A stretch of 64,000 bases of DNA from positions 372,001-436,000 of the forward strand of contig NZ_VTLB01000002.1 in assembly GCF_020514235.1 (NCBI RefSeq), read 5' to 3'. The notes beneath the pieces were generated by a model that worked only from the letters and a program-made list of their open reading frames with translations, was not told the origin of the DNA and ran no database searches. Positions within the stretch are counted from its first letter, which is position 1, and each line of letters begins with the position of its first letter. Position numbers and translations under genes: made by a program. Origin of the DNA: Synechococcus sp. MU1617. GTDB taxonomy: Bacteria; Cyanobacteriota; Cyanobacteriia; PCC-6307; Cyanobiaceae. Below are positions 37,817 through 45,578 of this stretch, one piece after another.

Positions 37817-39676
37817 ATGGCGCTGGCTTATTCCTATCGCCGCGTTTCCAGTGGTGGCCAGGCACAAGGCGATAAGTCAGGTCTGCAGCGCCAGGAGGAG
37901 GCTCTAAAGGATTGGATGCGCAGGCATCCCGACTTTCGTCTTGCTGAGGAACTTCTCGATCCAGGCGTCAGCGCTTACACCGGCCGGAACCGCACCCAAG
38001 GGGCGCTGGGGCGGTTTCTAGAGGCAGCTCGCTCCGGTTCTATCCCGAAGGGGTCCGTGCTGGTCGTTGAGGATCACAGGCGCTTCTCCAGGCAAGAGCC
38101 TCTGGATGCACTGGAGTCTCTGATCCGGGATGTCTGGGGGCAGGGGCTTGGGTTTGCGGTCTGCAGCTATCAGGGTGGCTCTCCTTTGTTCAGAGAGACG
38201 ACTGGGGCCCAAGACCTCGCCATGCTGTCGTTCCTCTTCGCACAGGCTCATGCCGAGAGCGACGAGAAGTCGAAATGGTCTCGTGGTGGGTGGCGCAAGA
38301 TTTACGAGGCGCAGGATCGTGGTGAGAGGCCGCGGCATCGCAATCCCTACTGGATTGACCGGGATGAGTCGTTGCCTGACAACCCATTTCGCTTAAACGG
38401 CTACGCCAAGTCGATCGAGGCCATGTTCAAGATGTGCCTGGCGGGGATGGGCCAGACGCAGATTGCCGATGAGCTGAATACGGAGGGCTATGCAGCCCCT
38501 CCTGCATCTAAGGACGGTCGTTGGAACCGTGGTCAAGTGAGTCAACGGTTAAGGGACCCCGCTGTCACCGGCTTGTTGCAGCGCAAAAACAGCCATGAGA
38601 TACCGGGTTATTACCCCTCTGTTGTTGATCAGGAGACCTTCACAAGAGCCCAACGGGCGAAGGCAACGCGTGATCGGAAGCGTTCAACCACCAAGGCGCG
38701 GAAAGTTCACTTCCTGTTCAGTGGTTTGGTCCGTTGCGCGGGTTGTGGGTCTCTGTTGACTTACAGGGCGGCCGGTCGATACGCCAGACCCGGGCATCCC
38801 GGTTATGTCACCTGTTCTGACAGTGCTGGTGCGGTCGCAAAGCAGGGTGCGACGCGATGTCGTGAGCAGCTTGGTGCTTGGCGGAAGTCGCCGACCATCA
38901 ATCTTCCTTTGGATGAGGCCGAGGCGATGCTGATGGCGACCTTGTCGTTGGCCGACTGGCAGAACCTCTTCCCCATCCAGATGGGGCCGGAAGTGGAGGA
39001 TTTGAGCAGGCAGATCCGTACTGCAAACGATCAGCTTCAGGAGCTCAGTGGAAGGATTCAGCGCGGTGAACATCGTCTTGCTGAAGAGCTGACGAAGGAG
39101 CTGCCCAACGAGATTCAGGTCTCTGTTCTGACCGGTGCCATCTCTCAGGCGCGTGAGCAAGTTCTAGAGCTCGAGCGAGAGATTTCTGAGTTGAACTACA
39201 GGCTCAGCGAGTTACGCCCTCAGGACCCTGTGCTGAAGGCGCAGGACACAGTCGAGATCGTGTCCCAGTTTCTTCAGCATGGGCTTCAAGAGATTCCCAA
39301 ACGGATGCAGTTCAACTCTTGGCTTCAGCAGCTCGGTATTTCTTGGGTCATGAGTGGAGACTCGATTCAGCTTCACTACAACCGGCTTGGTCCCAATGGG
39401 TTTCCGACGGATTCCTGGGGGACTGCGCTTGGAGAGCTGCATGCCCTGCGAGCGATGGGTTACGAGCGCGGCTTTGCCTTCTTGTTCGCTGGCAAGACTT
39501 GGTTCAATCAACTGGTGACAGGACGAGGAGGGGTGATCAAGGAGCCTGGCAAGTTTCCGCGGCCTGTCTTCCCCCCAGAGGTTGTGGCTGGTCTCCAAGA
39601 GATTGCTCGCTTCCGTGCATCAGAGCTTGGTTACGAAGTTGATCTTGGAGGCGATAGAAGCGAGGGACGACAATGA
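37817..39676 (+). CDS. Large serine recombinase (element integrase)
   Basis: A 619-residue site-specific recombinase. The N-terminal resolvase domain (about 4-150) begins YSYRRVSSGGQ, with the catalytic Ser at 11 or 12; HRRFSRQ (about 87-93) carries the conserved Arg pair. A recombinase domain (about 190-275) contains LNTEGYAAPPASKDGRWNRG. A zinc ribbon has Cys307, Cys310, Cys333 and Cys348 (RCAGCG ... RCRE). A predicted coiled coil (about 395-470) follows, as in phage and ICE integrases. The gene starts 51 bp inside the left end, the usual place for such integrases. It is the best candidate for the enzyme that inserted the element into mutY. Confidence 0.93.
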   Translation: MALAYSYRRVSSGGQAQGDKSGLQRQEEALKDWMRRHPDFRLAEELLDPGVSAYTGRNRTQGALGRFLEAARSGSIPKGSVLVVEDHRRFSRQEPLDALESLIRDVWGQGLGFAVCSYQGGSPLFRETTGAQDLAMLSFLFAQAHAESDEKSKWSRGGWRKIYEAQDRGERPRHRNPYWIDRDESLPDNPFRLNGYAKSIEAMFKMCLAGMGQTQIADELNTEGYAAPPASKDGRWNRGQVSQRLRDPAVTGLLQRKNSHEIPGYYPSVVDQETFTRAQRAKATRDRKRSTTKARKVHFLFSGLVRCAGCGSLLTYRAAGRYARPGHPGYVTCSDSAGAVAKQGATRCREQLGAWRKSPTINLPLDEAEAMLMATLSLADWQNLFPIQMGPEVEDLSRQIRTANDQLQELSGRIQRGEHRLAEELTKELPNEIQVSVLTGAISQAREQVLELEREISELNYRLSELRPQDPVLKAQDTVEIVSQFLQHGLQEIPKRMQFNSWLQQLGISWVMSGDSIQLHYNRLGPNGFPTDSWGTALGELHALRAMGYERGFAFLFAGKTWFNQLVTGRGGVIKEPGKFPRPVFPPEVVAGLQEIARFRASELGYEVDLGGDRSEGRQ

Positions 39677-39800
39677 AAACAAGCGTGAGCTTCAGCAGTT
39701 CCCTGAAGGCGCTCTGTTCGAGTTATCAACAGTCTTCTTTGCTTCGAGCTGAGTGTGGCGACTCTATGGACTGGAAAGATGTTGGACGTTGCCCTGTTTT

Positions 39801-39836
39801 TGTAGTGGGGTGTGTAGATCTATAGACCCCACTACA
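39801..39836. terminator. Hairpin between convergent recombinase and Rep genes
   Basis: TGTAGTGGGGT (39801-39811) pairs with ACCCCACTACA (39826-39836), a perfect 11-bp stem with a 14-nt loop, sitting between two convergent genes. It includes the stop codon of the Rep-like gene. There is no clear T tract on either strand, so terminator function is likely from position but not certain. Confidence 0.45.
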
Positions 39837-42543
39837 AGAATGGGGACAGCTCCAACGCGATCACCTCAAAGCGGTAGGTACGGACGCCATCAACCTGGAG
39901 CCTCTGCCTCTGGGTGGTGAACCCCGCCACCTTGAGCAGCGCCTTGGCGAACGTTGCGGGGACGTCGTCGTCTGGTCCAGGAATGGTGACGCGGCCACCG
40001 AGGATGTCTCGCAGTTCCCGTGCCTCGTGCTTATTCAGGCTCTGCACCTCTGCTGCCATCGCGCGGAACTCAGCGCTATCGACAGTGAATGACCTTGCAG
40101 CGATCAGGTCATGCACCCTGACGCGCAGCATCCACACATAGGCATGGCTGGGGTCTACCGCTGCCAGGTCCACCCAAATGCCGTTCTTGGTCTCCCTACT
40201 GGCCTCTGAGTTGGCCTGGTCAATGGTCTTCTGACCAGTCATGACCTCATGGATCAGCTGGGTCCGGCGGCTCAGTTCAGCCTGCTTTTTCTGTTTATCC
40301 CGCTGAGCCTTCGGGATAACAACAGCGTTGTCGCTGATCAGCTCGTCAAACGGCCGGAGCGTGTAGCCCTGATCCTTGAGGCGGCATGCCAACACGTGCT
40401 CGTTATTGACGGCCTCATAGTTGACCCGAGCTTCGAGGGCGACTGAGTAGCGCACGGTTGCCGGGTCAACGCCTTTCAGGTGGTCTCGGTAGAGCTCCTG
40501 CATCTTCGGGTCGATCGCAGTGAACCTGGCACGGCTGACCTCTTCTTGTGATGTCCGCCCAGTTCCGATCTTTGCCATCGGTGCTGAGACAGGCGACAGC
40601 ATGATCCGCCGATCTGCGCTTCGTGCCCTGGCGACGGCTTGCATGGCGTCTTGGGGGGCCATCGCGAATTGCTGCACACAAGCAGCGATGCCAACGGTTG
40701 AGGCCTCATACGAGATGCCAGAGACCACAGATGGGCTGTATCCGACCAAGGTGTACTGACCTGCGACCGCATTGGTGTTGGACATCAGTTCAGCGACCTC
40801 CAAGGATGAGGAGTTGTCGCTGTGGATCAGAAAGCTGCGAGAAAAAGGTGCGCTGAATTTCTTCAGTGACTCTGCTTCGCCCATCGAGAGCCAGACCTGC
40901 TGGCCTTGATCGATGGTCTGTCCGCACAGCTGCTGGAGCTTGTCGATGTTGTCAGCAGTAGCGGCGCCATAGAACAGGTCGGACTGCCGGCGAAACGTGG
41001 TGTTGATGACCTGAGGTTGAACACCAGACAGCGCCTGTAGCCATTCCAGCTCGATGTCGCCTATGCCCGCTTCAGCAGCGATGATGATGAGCTCTGGGTT
41101 TCGTATCAACCGTTCAACTGACCGGATCGCCTCACGCCTGCTGTCTCTCATCCCGTCAGTCCCGTCCAGGAGCAGATGCAGGGTTGCTTGGGTGAGCTCG
41201 TCAAGGAACAGCACAGCTGGCCTGGGGTTCTCCTCCAGGTCGTGGCTCCATCTCCACATGTCCAACTCGCCGCTGTCCTTCTTGATCGATTCGCAGCAGC
41301 AGAACAGACCGTCCCTGCGCTCTCCACGTTCACGCTCAAACGTGCCTCTGGATGAGCTGAGGTCCCTGACACCGAACTCAGCAGCGCCTTTGTGGACCAG
41401 CGAGGCACGGTGATACAGACCCAGCACGATGACCTTGTGGCCCAGGGCCTGCTCCATCAGGTCAATGGCACCGACTGAGGCCTTGGTCTTGCCAGTACCC
41501 GTGGGGCCCTCCAGGGCGATAATTCGCCCCTGCATCCGCGCCTTGACCAGGTCCTCCGGCTCGAACTCGCGATCGATCGTGGTCGTCCGCCAGTTGCCCT
41601 TCAGTCGGGAGTAATGGCCCTTTTGACCCTCGTTCAGGTTGAAGCTGTCGGTTTGATCGGCTGAGCGGTCAAACGTGCCGGCGACCAGTGCCTTGCCCTT
41701 CGCCGCGAAGTAGTCGTCCGTCTTGGCCTTGCCTGGATCTGTCCAGGTGAACCAGTTGGCATCAGCTCCAGCTCGATTCAGCTGCCCTGCTACTCGCTGC
41801 GCAGCGCGCTCAGAGTTGCTGCCGTTGTCAAACCTGACAATCATCCGACGGCCACCCTTCGCGAGCTTCTGCAGGGGCACACGGAGGCGATCTGATCGGG
41901 TCTTTTGCCCTGCTGAGTTGATGCCGTTAATGCCGACGGCGAGCTGACCATGGGAGGTCGCAGACAACGCCTTAAGGGCTGATTCCTCGACCCAGATGGG
42001 GACCGCCGGGTTACTGAAGATGAACTGCCATGCCATCTCCGGGGTGTACTCCTCCCGAGTGCAGATGAACCCGTGATGATCCAGCAGATGCAAGGCGTAC
42101 TCCCACGTCAACGGCGGGAGGTAGACCTTCACCTGGGTGCCGGTGCAGTCGAAGCGAACTTCACCCTTCTCTCGGGTGCGGATGCTGGGGTGCTTGCGTT
42201 GGCCTGCAAAGTGCAGTCCGGTCAGAAGCACGCCTTTGTTGGTCATCCCGACGCTGTAGATGTTCCAGTTCTCGGGCGGAGTTTCTCGGAACCTGTAGTC
42301 CGTCTTGCGAGTGATGGAGCGCTCTTCCCAGGCGACCTCGTTAGGGCGCAGGTTGAGATTTTCTTTGACCTCCTTGATCTGCTCCTGTGCCTTGCGATTT
42401 AACGCCTCACGCCAGCCTTCATCAGCGCCAAGCGTGATCGCTCCGCGGATGTAATCGTCAAGATTAATCAGATGGTCGACAACTAACTCGGCTCTGAGTT
42501 GCTCAGTTGTGTGGGGCCTGAGGCCCTGAAAGTTCTTGCGCAT
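39832..42543 (-). CDS. CyRepA-like replication protein: Toprim (DUF3854-like) plus helicase-like ATPase
   Basis: A 903-residue protein. A Toprim/DUF3854-like domain (about 180-285) has VPIWVEESALKALS (acidic Glu), MIVRFDNGS (Asp) and GKAKTDDYFAAKG. An ATPase domain follows, with Walker A IIALEGPTGTGKTKASVGAI (about 341-360) and Walker B PAVLFLDELTQ (about 443-452), and later helicase-like segments (QAVARARSADRRIM). This order matches the replication initiators of small cyanobacterial plasmids (CyRepA type). The ATG at 42543 is preferred; the longer frame passes through a palindromic region. It is transcribed toward the integrase. Its presence suggests that the element replicates, or once did, as a circle. 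Confidence 0.75.
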   Translation of the reverse strand: MRKNFQGLRPHTTEQLRAELVVDHLINLDDYIRGAITLGADEGWREALNRKAQEQIKEVKENLNLRPNEVAWEERSITRKTDYRFRETPPENWNIYSVGMTNKGVLLTGLHFAGQRKHPSIRTREKGEVRFDCTGTQVKVYLPPLTWEYALHLLDHHGFICTREEYTPEMAWQFIFSNPAVPIWVEESALKALSATSHGQLAVGINGINSAGQKTRSDRLRVPLQKLAKGGRRMIVRFDNGSNSERAAQRVAGQLNRAGADANWFTWTDPGKAKTDDYFAAKGKALVAGTFDRSADQTDSFNLNEGQKGHYSRLKGNWRTTTIDREFEPEDLVKARMQGRIIALEGPTGTGKTKASVGAIDLMEQALGHKVIVLGLYHRASLVHKGAAEFGVRDLSSSRGTFERERGERRDGLFCCCESIKKDSGELDMWRWSHDLEENPRPAVLFLDELTQATLHLLLDGTDGMRDSRREAIRSVERLIRNPELIIIAAEAGIGDIELEWLQALSGVQPQVINTTFRRQSDLFYGAATADNIDKLQQLCGQTIDQGQQVWLSMGEAESLKKFSAPFSRSFLIHSDNSSSLEVAELMSNTNAVAGQYTLVGYSPSVVSGISYEASTVGIAACVQQFAMAPQDAMQAVARARSADRRIMLSPVSAPMAKIGTGRTSQEEVSRARFTAIDPKMQELYRDHLKGVDPATVRYSVALEARVNYEAVNNEHVLACRLKDQGYTLRPFDELISDNAVVIPKAQRDKQKKQAELSRRTQLIHEVMTGQKTIDQANSEASRETKNGIWVDLAAVDPSHAYVWMLRVRVHDLIAARSFTVDSAEFRAMAAEVQSLNKHEARELRDILGGRVTIPGPDDDVPATFAKALLKVAGFTTQRQRLQVDGVRTYRFEVIALELSPFL

Positions 42544-42599
42544 TGGGTTTGTGTGTGAGGAAGGTCCGGACCGACCACCTCGCACACACAGGGCCAATG
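42541..42599. promoter_or_regulatory. Extended dyad region upstream of the Rep-like gene (possible operator/origin)
   Basis: Nested inverted repeats centre near 42568. The inner palindrome is GGTCCGGACC (42563-42572). GTGTGTG (42551-42557) is opposed by CACACAC near 42583-42589. The outer pair is CATTGG (42541-42546) and CCAATG (42594-42599), which includes the Rep start codon and the start codon of a divergent small ORF. Such symmetry beside a rep gene suggests an autoregulatory operator or replication origin; this is inference. Confidence 0.4.
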
Positions 42600-42803
42600 A
42601 ACCCAAACGAGGTGGCTATCCGGCTCAGGGAGCTACTCCTGAGGTTGTTTAAGTTCGCCACAGAAGTGGCAAGAGAGCAGTTGTTGTTCTCGTTGCAAGT
42701 GTTCCGAAGCGGTGGCAACTACCTCGAAATGCCAACCCTTCAAGTTACCTGGGCTTGTTCAGGTTCGTTCGGAATGTCGATAACAACCGGAAGCCTGGAG
42801 TAG
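42597..42803 (+). CDS. Possible small protein divergent from the Rep-like gene
   Basis: A 68-residue frame starting MNPNEVAIRLRELLLRLFKF, with an amphipathic, helical N-terminal half. It begins at the outer arm of the dyad region, with CAGGG just upstream as a possible ribosome site. No family is recognised. The C-terminal part (TWACSGSFGMSITTGS) is unremarkable. It could be a small regulator of the rep gene, or chance. Confidence 0.3.
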   Translation: MNPNEVAIRLRELLLRLFKFATEVAREQLLFSLQVFRSGGNYLEMPTLQVTWACSGSFGMSITTGSLE

Positions 42804-42816
42804 TTACCTCTCTCTC

Positions 42817-43026
42817 TTGGCTTCCTTTAGAACCGATCTTGATTCCTTTTACAAGGGCCAACCCAATAGATCCTCAGGATGGATGGAGAGAAGGCGTAGA
42901 GCCTTCATCGAGAAGCAGTGGGAGGCGACTGGAGGACGTCCACTTCGCTGGGAATGCTGCCCGCTAGATCACTCTGAGCAGCTACAAAATCACCACCAAT
43001 CCGAACGGTTTGGCTCTTCCGGATGA
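42817..43026 (+). CDS. Possible small basic protein
   Basis: A 69-residue frame starting from TTG, with FRTDLDSFYKGQPNRSSGWM followed by ERRRRAFIEKQWEATGG. The charged, aromatic make-up looks more protein-like than the other frames here. No family is recognised and the start is weak. It sits between the Rep-like and the terminase-like genes. Low confidence. Confidence 0.3.
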   Translation: MASFRTDLDSFYKGQPNRSSGWMERRRRAFIEKQWEATGGRPLRWECCPLDHSEQLQNHHQSERFGSSG

Positions 43027-43082
43027 AGCTCGATGACGCTGCTTGAAGCCCGTTGGAAGCCTGTTGGAAAGCGCACAAGTCG

Positions 43083-43568
43083 ATGAACTCCTTCCCACAA
43101 CTCCCTGGTGAGCCCGCAGATGCCTTCGAGCAGCTCCTGCTGCATCGAGACTTTGGCCCCAGTCGTCAGTTCAGTCAGACAGCGGATGTTGTGGGCTGCT
43201 CTGAATCAACCCTGCGCCGACGAGCAGAACAGTGGCGCTGGAACGAGCGTCTGGCTGACTACGACTCCGGGATGCTTCAGCAGGCATCAGAGGCACGAAC
43301 GAAGGAGGACCTTGAGCGCTGCAAATACCAGCTTGAGACGTTCCGACAAGAGCAGCTCGCACGAGCTCGCACCGTTGGAGATCGAGCTGAAGAGCTACTG
43401 GCGATGGTCGAGCGCAGCGTCAGGCATCACCTGGAAGCTGGCACCGTTCTCCAAGGGCGTGAGCTTCCTTCCGTAATGGCCGCGGCCTGCAAGGCCTTGG
43501 AGGGTGCCATGAACATCGAGGCGACGGCTCTTGGGGTCGCAGGGCTGCTTGAAGATTTTTCGAACTAA
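43083..43568 (+). CDS. HTH protein resembling phage small terminase subunits
   Basis: About 161 residues. An N-terminal helix-turn-helix (about 28-50: FSQTADVVGCSESTLRRRAE) is followed by QWRWNERLADYDSGM, the W-x3-R-x2-(A/D)-(Y/F)-D pattern often seen just after the HTH of phage small terminase proteins. The C-terminal two thirds are helical with a coiled coil. A terminase role would mean the element can be packaged by a helper phage, as in satellites; no large terminase is present. A plain DNA-binding regulator is the alternative. The ATG at 43083 is chosen over one 30 bp upstream. Confidence 0.5.
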   Translation: MNSFPQLPGEPADAFEQLLLHRDFGPSRQFSQTADVVGCSESTLRRRAEQWRWNERLADYDSGMLQQASEARTKEDLERCKYQLETFRQEQLARARTVGDRAEELLAMVERSVRHHLEAGTVLQGRELPSVMAAACKALEGAMNIEATALGVAGLLEDFSN

Positions 43569-43738
43569 CGAAGACTTTTGACGGAAAGATGGAGTGAACA
43601 CAGCATGAGAGCTTCTTGAAGCTGGTCCCCGTCAGCGCCATCTGGCTCCAGAAAACCTCCGGCGTTCAGCTCTAAGGTCTTCCATGCGATGGATTGATGA
43701 GGCTGGCCTCGATGCGGCCTTTTGTGCAGCATGTAGAA

Positions 43739-43852
43739 ACCGTCCAAGCGCGCACCCGCTTCAACGACTTTGGAGGAAAAAGCGTTTATCATTGCCACGT
43801 TTTTGATCACGAGGATCTCGGCATGATGGGAAATATTTTGATTGAAGCCTGA
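43739..43852 (+). pseudogene. C-terminal remnant of a multicopper oxidase
   Basis: The frame ending at the TGA at 43852 encodes TRFNDFGGKSVYHCHVFDHE followed by DLGMMGNILIEA. H-C-H-x3-H-x4-M is the type 1/type 3 copper-ligand motif that closes laccase- and CueO-like multicopper oxidases. Only about 37 residues remain; upstream there is no oxidase sequence in any frame. The rest was probably lost when the metal cargo was joined to the replication module. It sits beside a MerR regulator and copper-type genes, which supports a former copper-detoxification set. Confidence 0.78.
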
Positions 43853-43876
43853 ACACTGCGATACTCGTACGACTGA

Positions 43877-44257
43877 TCAAGCCCCGCCACAAGGCTCCCA
43901 GCTCTTCAACATCGTTTTGATCTCAGTCTCCAGCACCTTCAATTCATCCAGGCGCTCATGAATCTCGCTTAATTTTTCGCGCATCGTGGTCTTGAGATCA
44001 CTGCAAGTACAGATTCCAGATCGCTGTGCCTGAATTACTTTTTTCACCAAATCAAGAGGCAAGTCCATGGCCCGCAGACGAAGGATTAGACTAAGTTCGT
44101 CAAAAACAGACTCATCAAACAATCGATATCTGGAATCGGTACGTGATACTGGCAGCAATAAACCTTCATCACAATAAAAACGAATCGTTTTCACCGAAAT
44201 GTTGCTTCTTGCAGAGACAACTCCAATCTTGAGTAGATCGCCAGGCGCTTTAGGCAC
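43877..44257 (-). CDS. MerR-family metal-responsive regulator
   Basis: About 126 residues from the GTG at 44257. The winged helix-turn-helix is KIGVVSARSNISVKTIRFYC with RTDSRYRLFDESVFDELSLI. It is followed by a dimerisation helix and Cys83 and Cys85 in GICTCSDLKTT, where metal-sensing MerR proteins bind the ion, plus Cys123 near the C-terminus (WEPCGGA). This fits the Hg/Cu/Zn/Pb group; the metal cannot be assigned. GTG at 44257 is preferred because a longer protein would extend through its own likely operator. It diverges from the DUF305 operon and probably controls it. Confidence 0.85.
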   Translation of the reverse strand: MPKAPGDLLKIGVVSARSNISVKTIRFYCDEGLLLPVSRTDSRYRLFDESVFDELSLILRLRAMDLPLDLVKKVIQAQRSGICTCSDLKTTMREKLSEIHERLDELKVLETEIKTMLKSWEPCGGA

Positions 44258-44263
44258 GAAGGG

Positions 44264-44294
44264 TTGACTCTCCACTGACTGGAGACTCCACAAT
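44264..44294 (+). promoter_or_regulatory. MerR-type promoter of the DUF305 operon
   Basis: A -35 box TTGACT (44264-44269) and a -10-like CACAAT (44289-44294) are separated by 19 bp, the stretched spacing typical of MerR-activated promoters. Within the spacer lies the dyad CTCCA-CTGAC-TGGAG (44270-44284). The start codon of the DUF305 gene follows 27 bp after the -10. Position, spacing and dyad all fit; unverified. Confidence 0.6.
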
Positions 44295-44321
44295 AGCGAC
44301 GTGATTGTTCTTGTTGCCACC

Positions 44322-45023
44322 ATGCGTCGCATCGCTTTTGCTCTGGCCGCCATCTCGGCACTGCCCCCTCAAGTCGCATTGGCCCAAATGGACCATGGGA
44401 TGCATCACCCAGCACCTGAAAAAACGAAAGAGGCTGCACCCCCCCATTCCGGCAACCATCAGCACCATGCCCATGGCATGGGCCCCGCAGGCAGCACCTA
44501 TGACCTCCGCTTCATCGATGGAATGGTGGAGCACCACGCCGGTGCGTTGCGGATGAGTGAATACGTCTTCAACATCGGCGCCCCTGGGGTGGGGGCGTTG
44601 GCAAACAGCATCTGGAACGAGCAGGCCCGTGAGATCAAGGCGATGCGCCAATGGCGCAAAGCCTGGTATCCCGATGCACCGGTGTATCCCGTGGCATTGC
44701 GCCCTAACGGGGACCCCAACTCCATGGCAGATCTTGTGCGCATGAGTTCTGATGTGATTGCCGCGATGCGCATGTCAGGAACGAAGCCGACACGTGAAAA
44801 CAGGGTGCAGTGGTTCCTAGAGGGAATGATTGAGCACCATGGCGGCGCCCTTCAGATGGCCCATGAGGCTCGCGAAAATTCCACCAATCCCACCATCCTT
44901 CGCCTTGCACGCGAGATCATCGTCGCCCAACGCAAAGAGATCATTGATCTCCGCAAAATGTTGCAAAGCAAGGGCATGAATAAGCCGGACTACTACAAAT
45001 TTGATGGCCTTTTCGCGCTGTGA
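44322..45023 (+). CDS. Exported His/Met-rich DUF305 protein
   Basis: A 233-residue protein. The signal peptide (RRIAFALAAISALPPQVALA, cut near residue 21) is followed by a His/Met-rich stretch (MDHGMHH, HHAHGM). Two DUF305 half-domains follow with matching motifs DGMVEHHAGALRM (about 67-79) and EGMIEHHGGALQM (about 168-180). DUF305 proteins are ferritin-like helical proteins often found with copper and silver resistance genes, and the His/Met pairs suggest metal binding. The ATG at 44322 is used. Its stop overlaps the next start (GTGA). Probably induced through the MerR promoter. Confidence 0.88.
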   Translation: MRRIAFALAAISALPPQVALAQMDHGMHHPAPEKTKEAAPPHSGNHQHHAHGMGPAGSTYDLRFIDGMVEHHAGALRMSEYVFNIGAPGVGALANSIWNEQAREIKAMRQWRKAWYPDAPVYPVALRPNGDPNSMADLVRMSSDVIAAMRMSGTKPTRENRVQWFLEGMIEHHGGALQMAHEARENSTNPTILRLAREIIVAQRKEIIDLRKMLQSKGMNKPDYYKFDGLFAL

Positions 45024-45271
45024 AAGCAATCACTTTTAATGCCTTCACCACAACGATGATGGGATGGATCTCCATCTCATTCGCCCTCGTCGCTGCTTTC
45101 GTTGTCCATCCCATGGCCAGCCATGCTCACAGCAAAGGCATCTACCAATCCAAAGCTGACGCGCAACAACGTGCCAGTGAGATTGGTTGCACATCAGTCC
45201 ATGAAAACAAAGGACATTGGATGCCCTGCTCAGATGAGCGTGAACTCCACCGCCAACTCCGCAAGCAATGA
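45020..45271 (+). CDS. Small exported DUF3721-like protein
   Basis: An 83-residue protein. A hydrophobic N-terminal segment (MGWISISFALVAAFVVHPMA) acts as signal peptide or anchor. It is followed by SKADAQQRASEIGCTSVHEN and KGHWMPCSDERELHR, with two Cys and His residues in the pattern of DUF3721, a small cyanobacterial domain. The GTG start overlaps the DUF305 stop and the end overlaps the next gene, so it is translationally coupled. A metal-related role is inferred from the operon. Confidence 0.75.
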   Translation: MKAITFNAFTTTMMGWISISFALVAAFVVHPMASHAHSKGIYQSKADAQQRASEIGCTSVHENKGHWMPCSDERELHRQLRKQ

Positions 45272-45543
45272 ACCAAGCCCGGAAGAAGATCTCCATTCGG
45301 GCACGAAGAGTTCATCGATGGTTTGTACCAATCGCCGCTCTTCCGTTGCTGATCACCGCCGGTACGGGATCTCTCTACAGCTTGCTCTTGGAGCGAGACA
45401 TAGATGCCTTTTGGCTACTCAAGATCCACACCGGGAATTTAGGTGTTCTGAACCTTCAGCCTTTCTATCCAATGCTCTTGGGTGGGCTCACCGTCGTCGT
45501 GACAGTGTCGGGTGCAGCGATGCTTTTTAAACCATCTCGATGA
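45268..45543 (+). CDS. Small membrane protein resembling PepSY-associated TM proteins
   Basis: A 91-residue protein with a basic N-terminus (RKKISIRARRVHRWFVPIAA) and two membrane helices (about 20-40 and 65-87). RRVHRW followed by a hydrophobic stretch and a conserved His in LLKIHTGNLG resembles the first part of PepSY-associated membrane proteins, possibly heme- or copper-linked. It is shorter than the full family. Last gene of the DUF305 operon (4-bp overlap), ending 36 bp from the convergent DUF411 gene. Confidence 0.65.
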   Translation: MNQARKKISIRARRVHRWFVPIAALPLLITAGTGSLYSLLLERDIDAFWLLKIHTGNLGVLNLQPFYPMLLGGLTVVVTVSGAAMLFKPSR

Positions 45544-45578
45544 CAGATCATTCCCTGTAGCGGTCTTTCTGAAACCGC

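Noticed and set aside
43565-43810. Minus-strand 81-residue frame
   Set aside because: It lies opposite the multicopper-oxidase remnant and has no recognisable features; the plus-strand motif YHCHVFDHEDLGMM is far stronger evidence.
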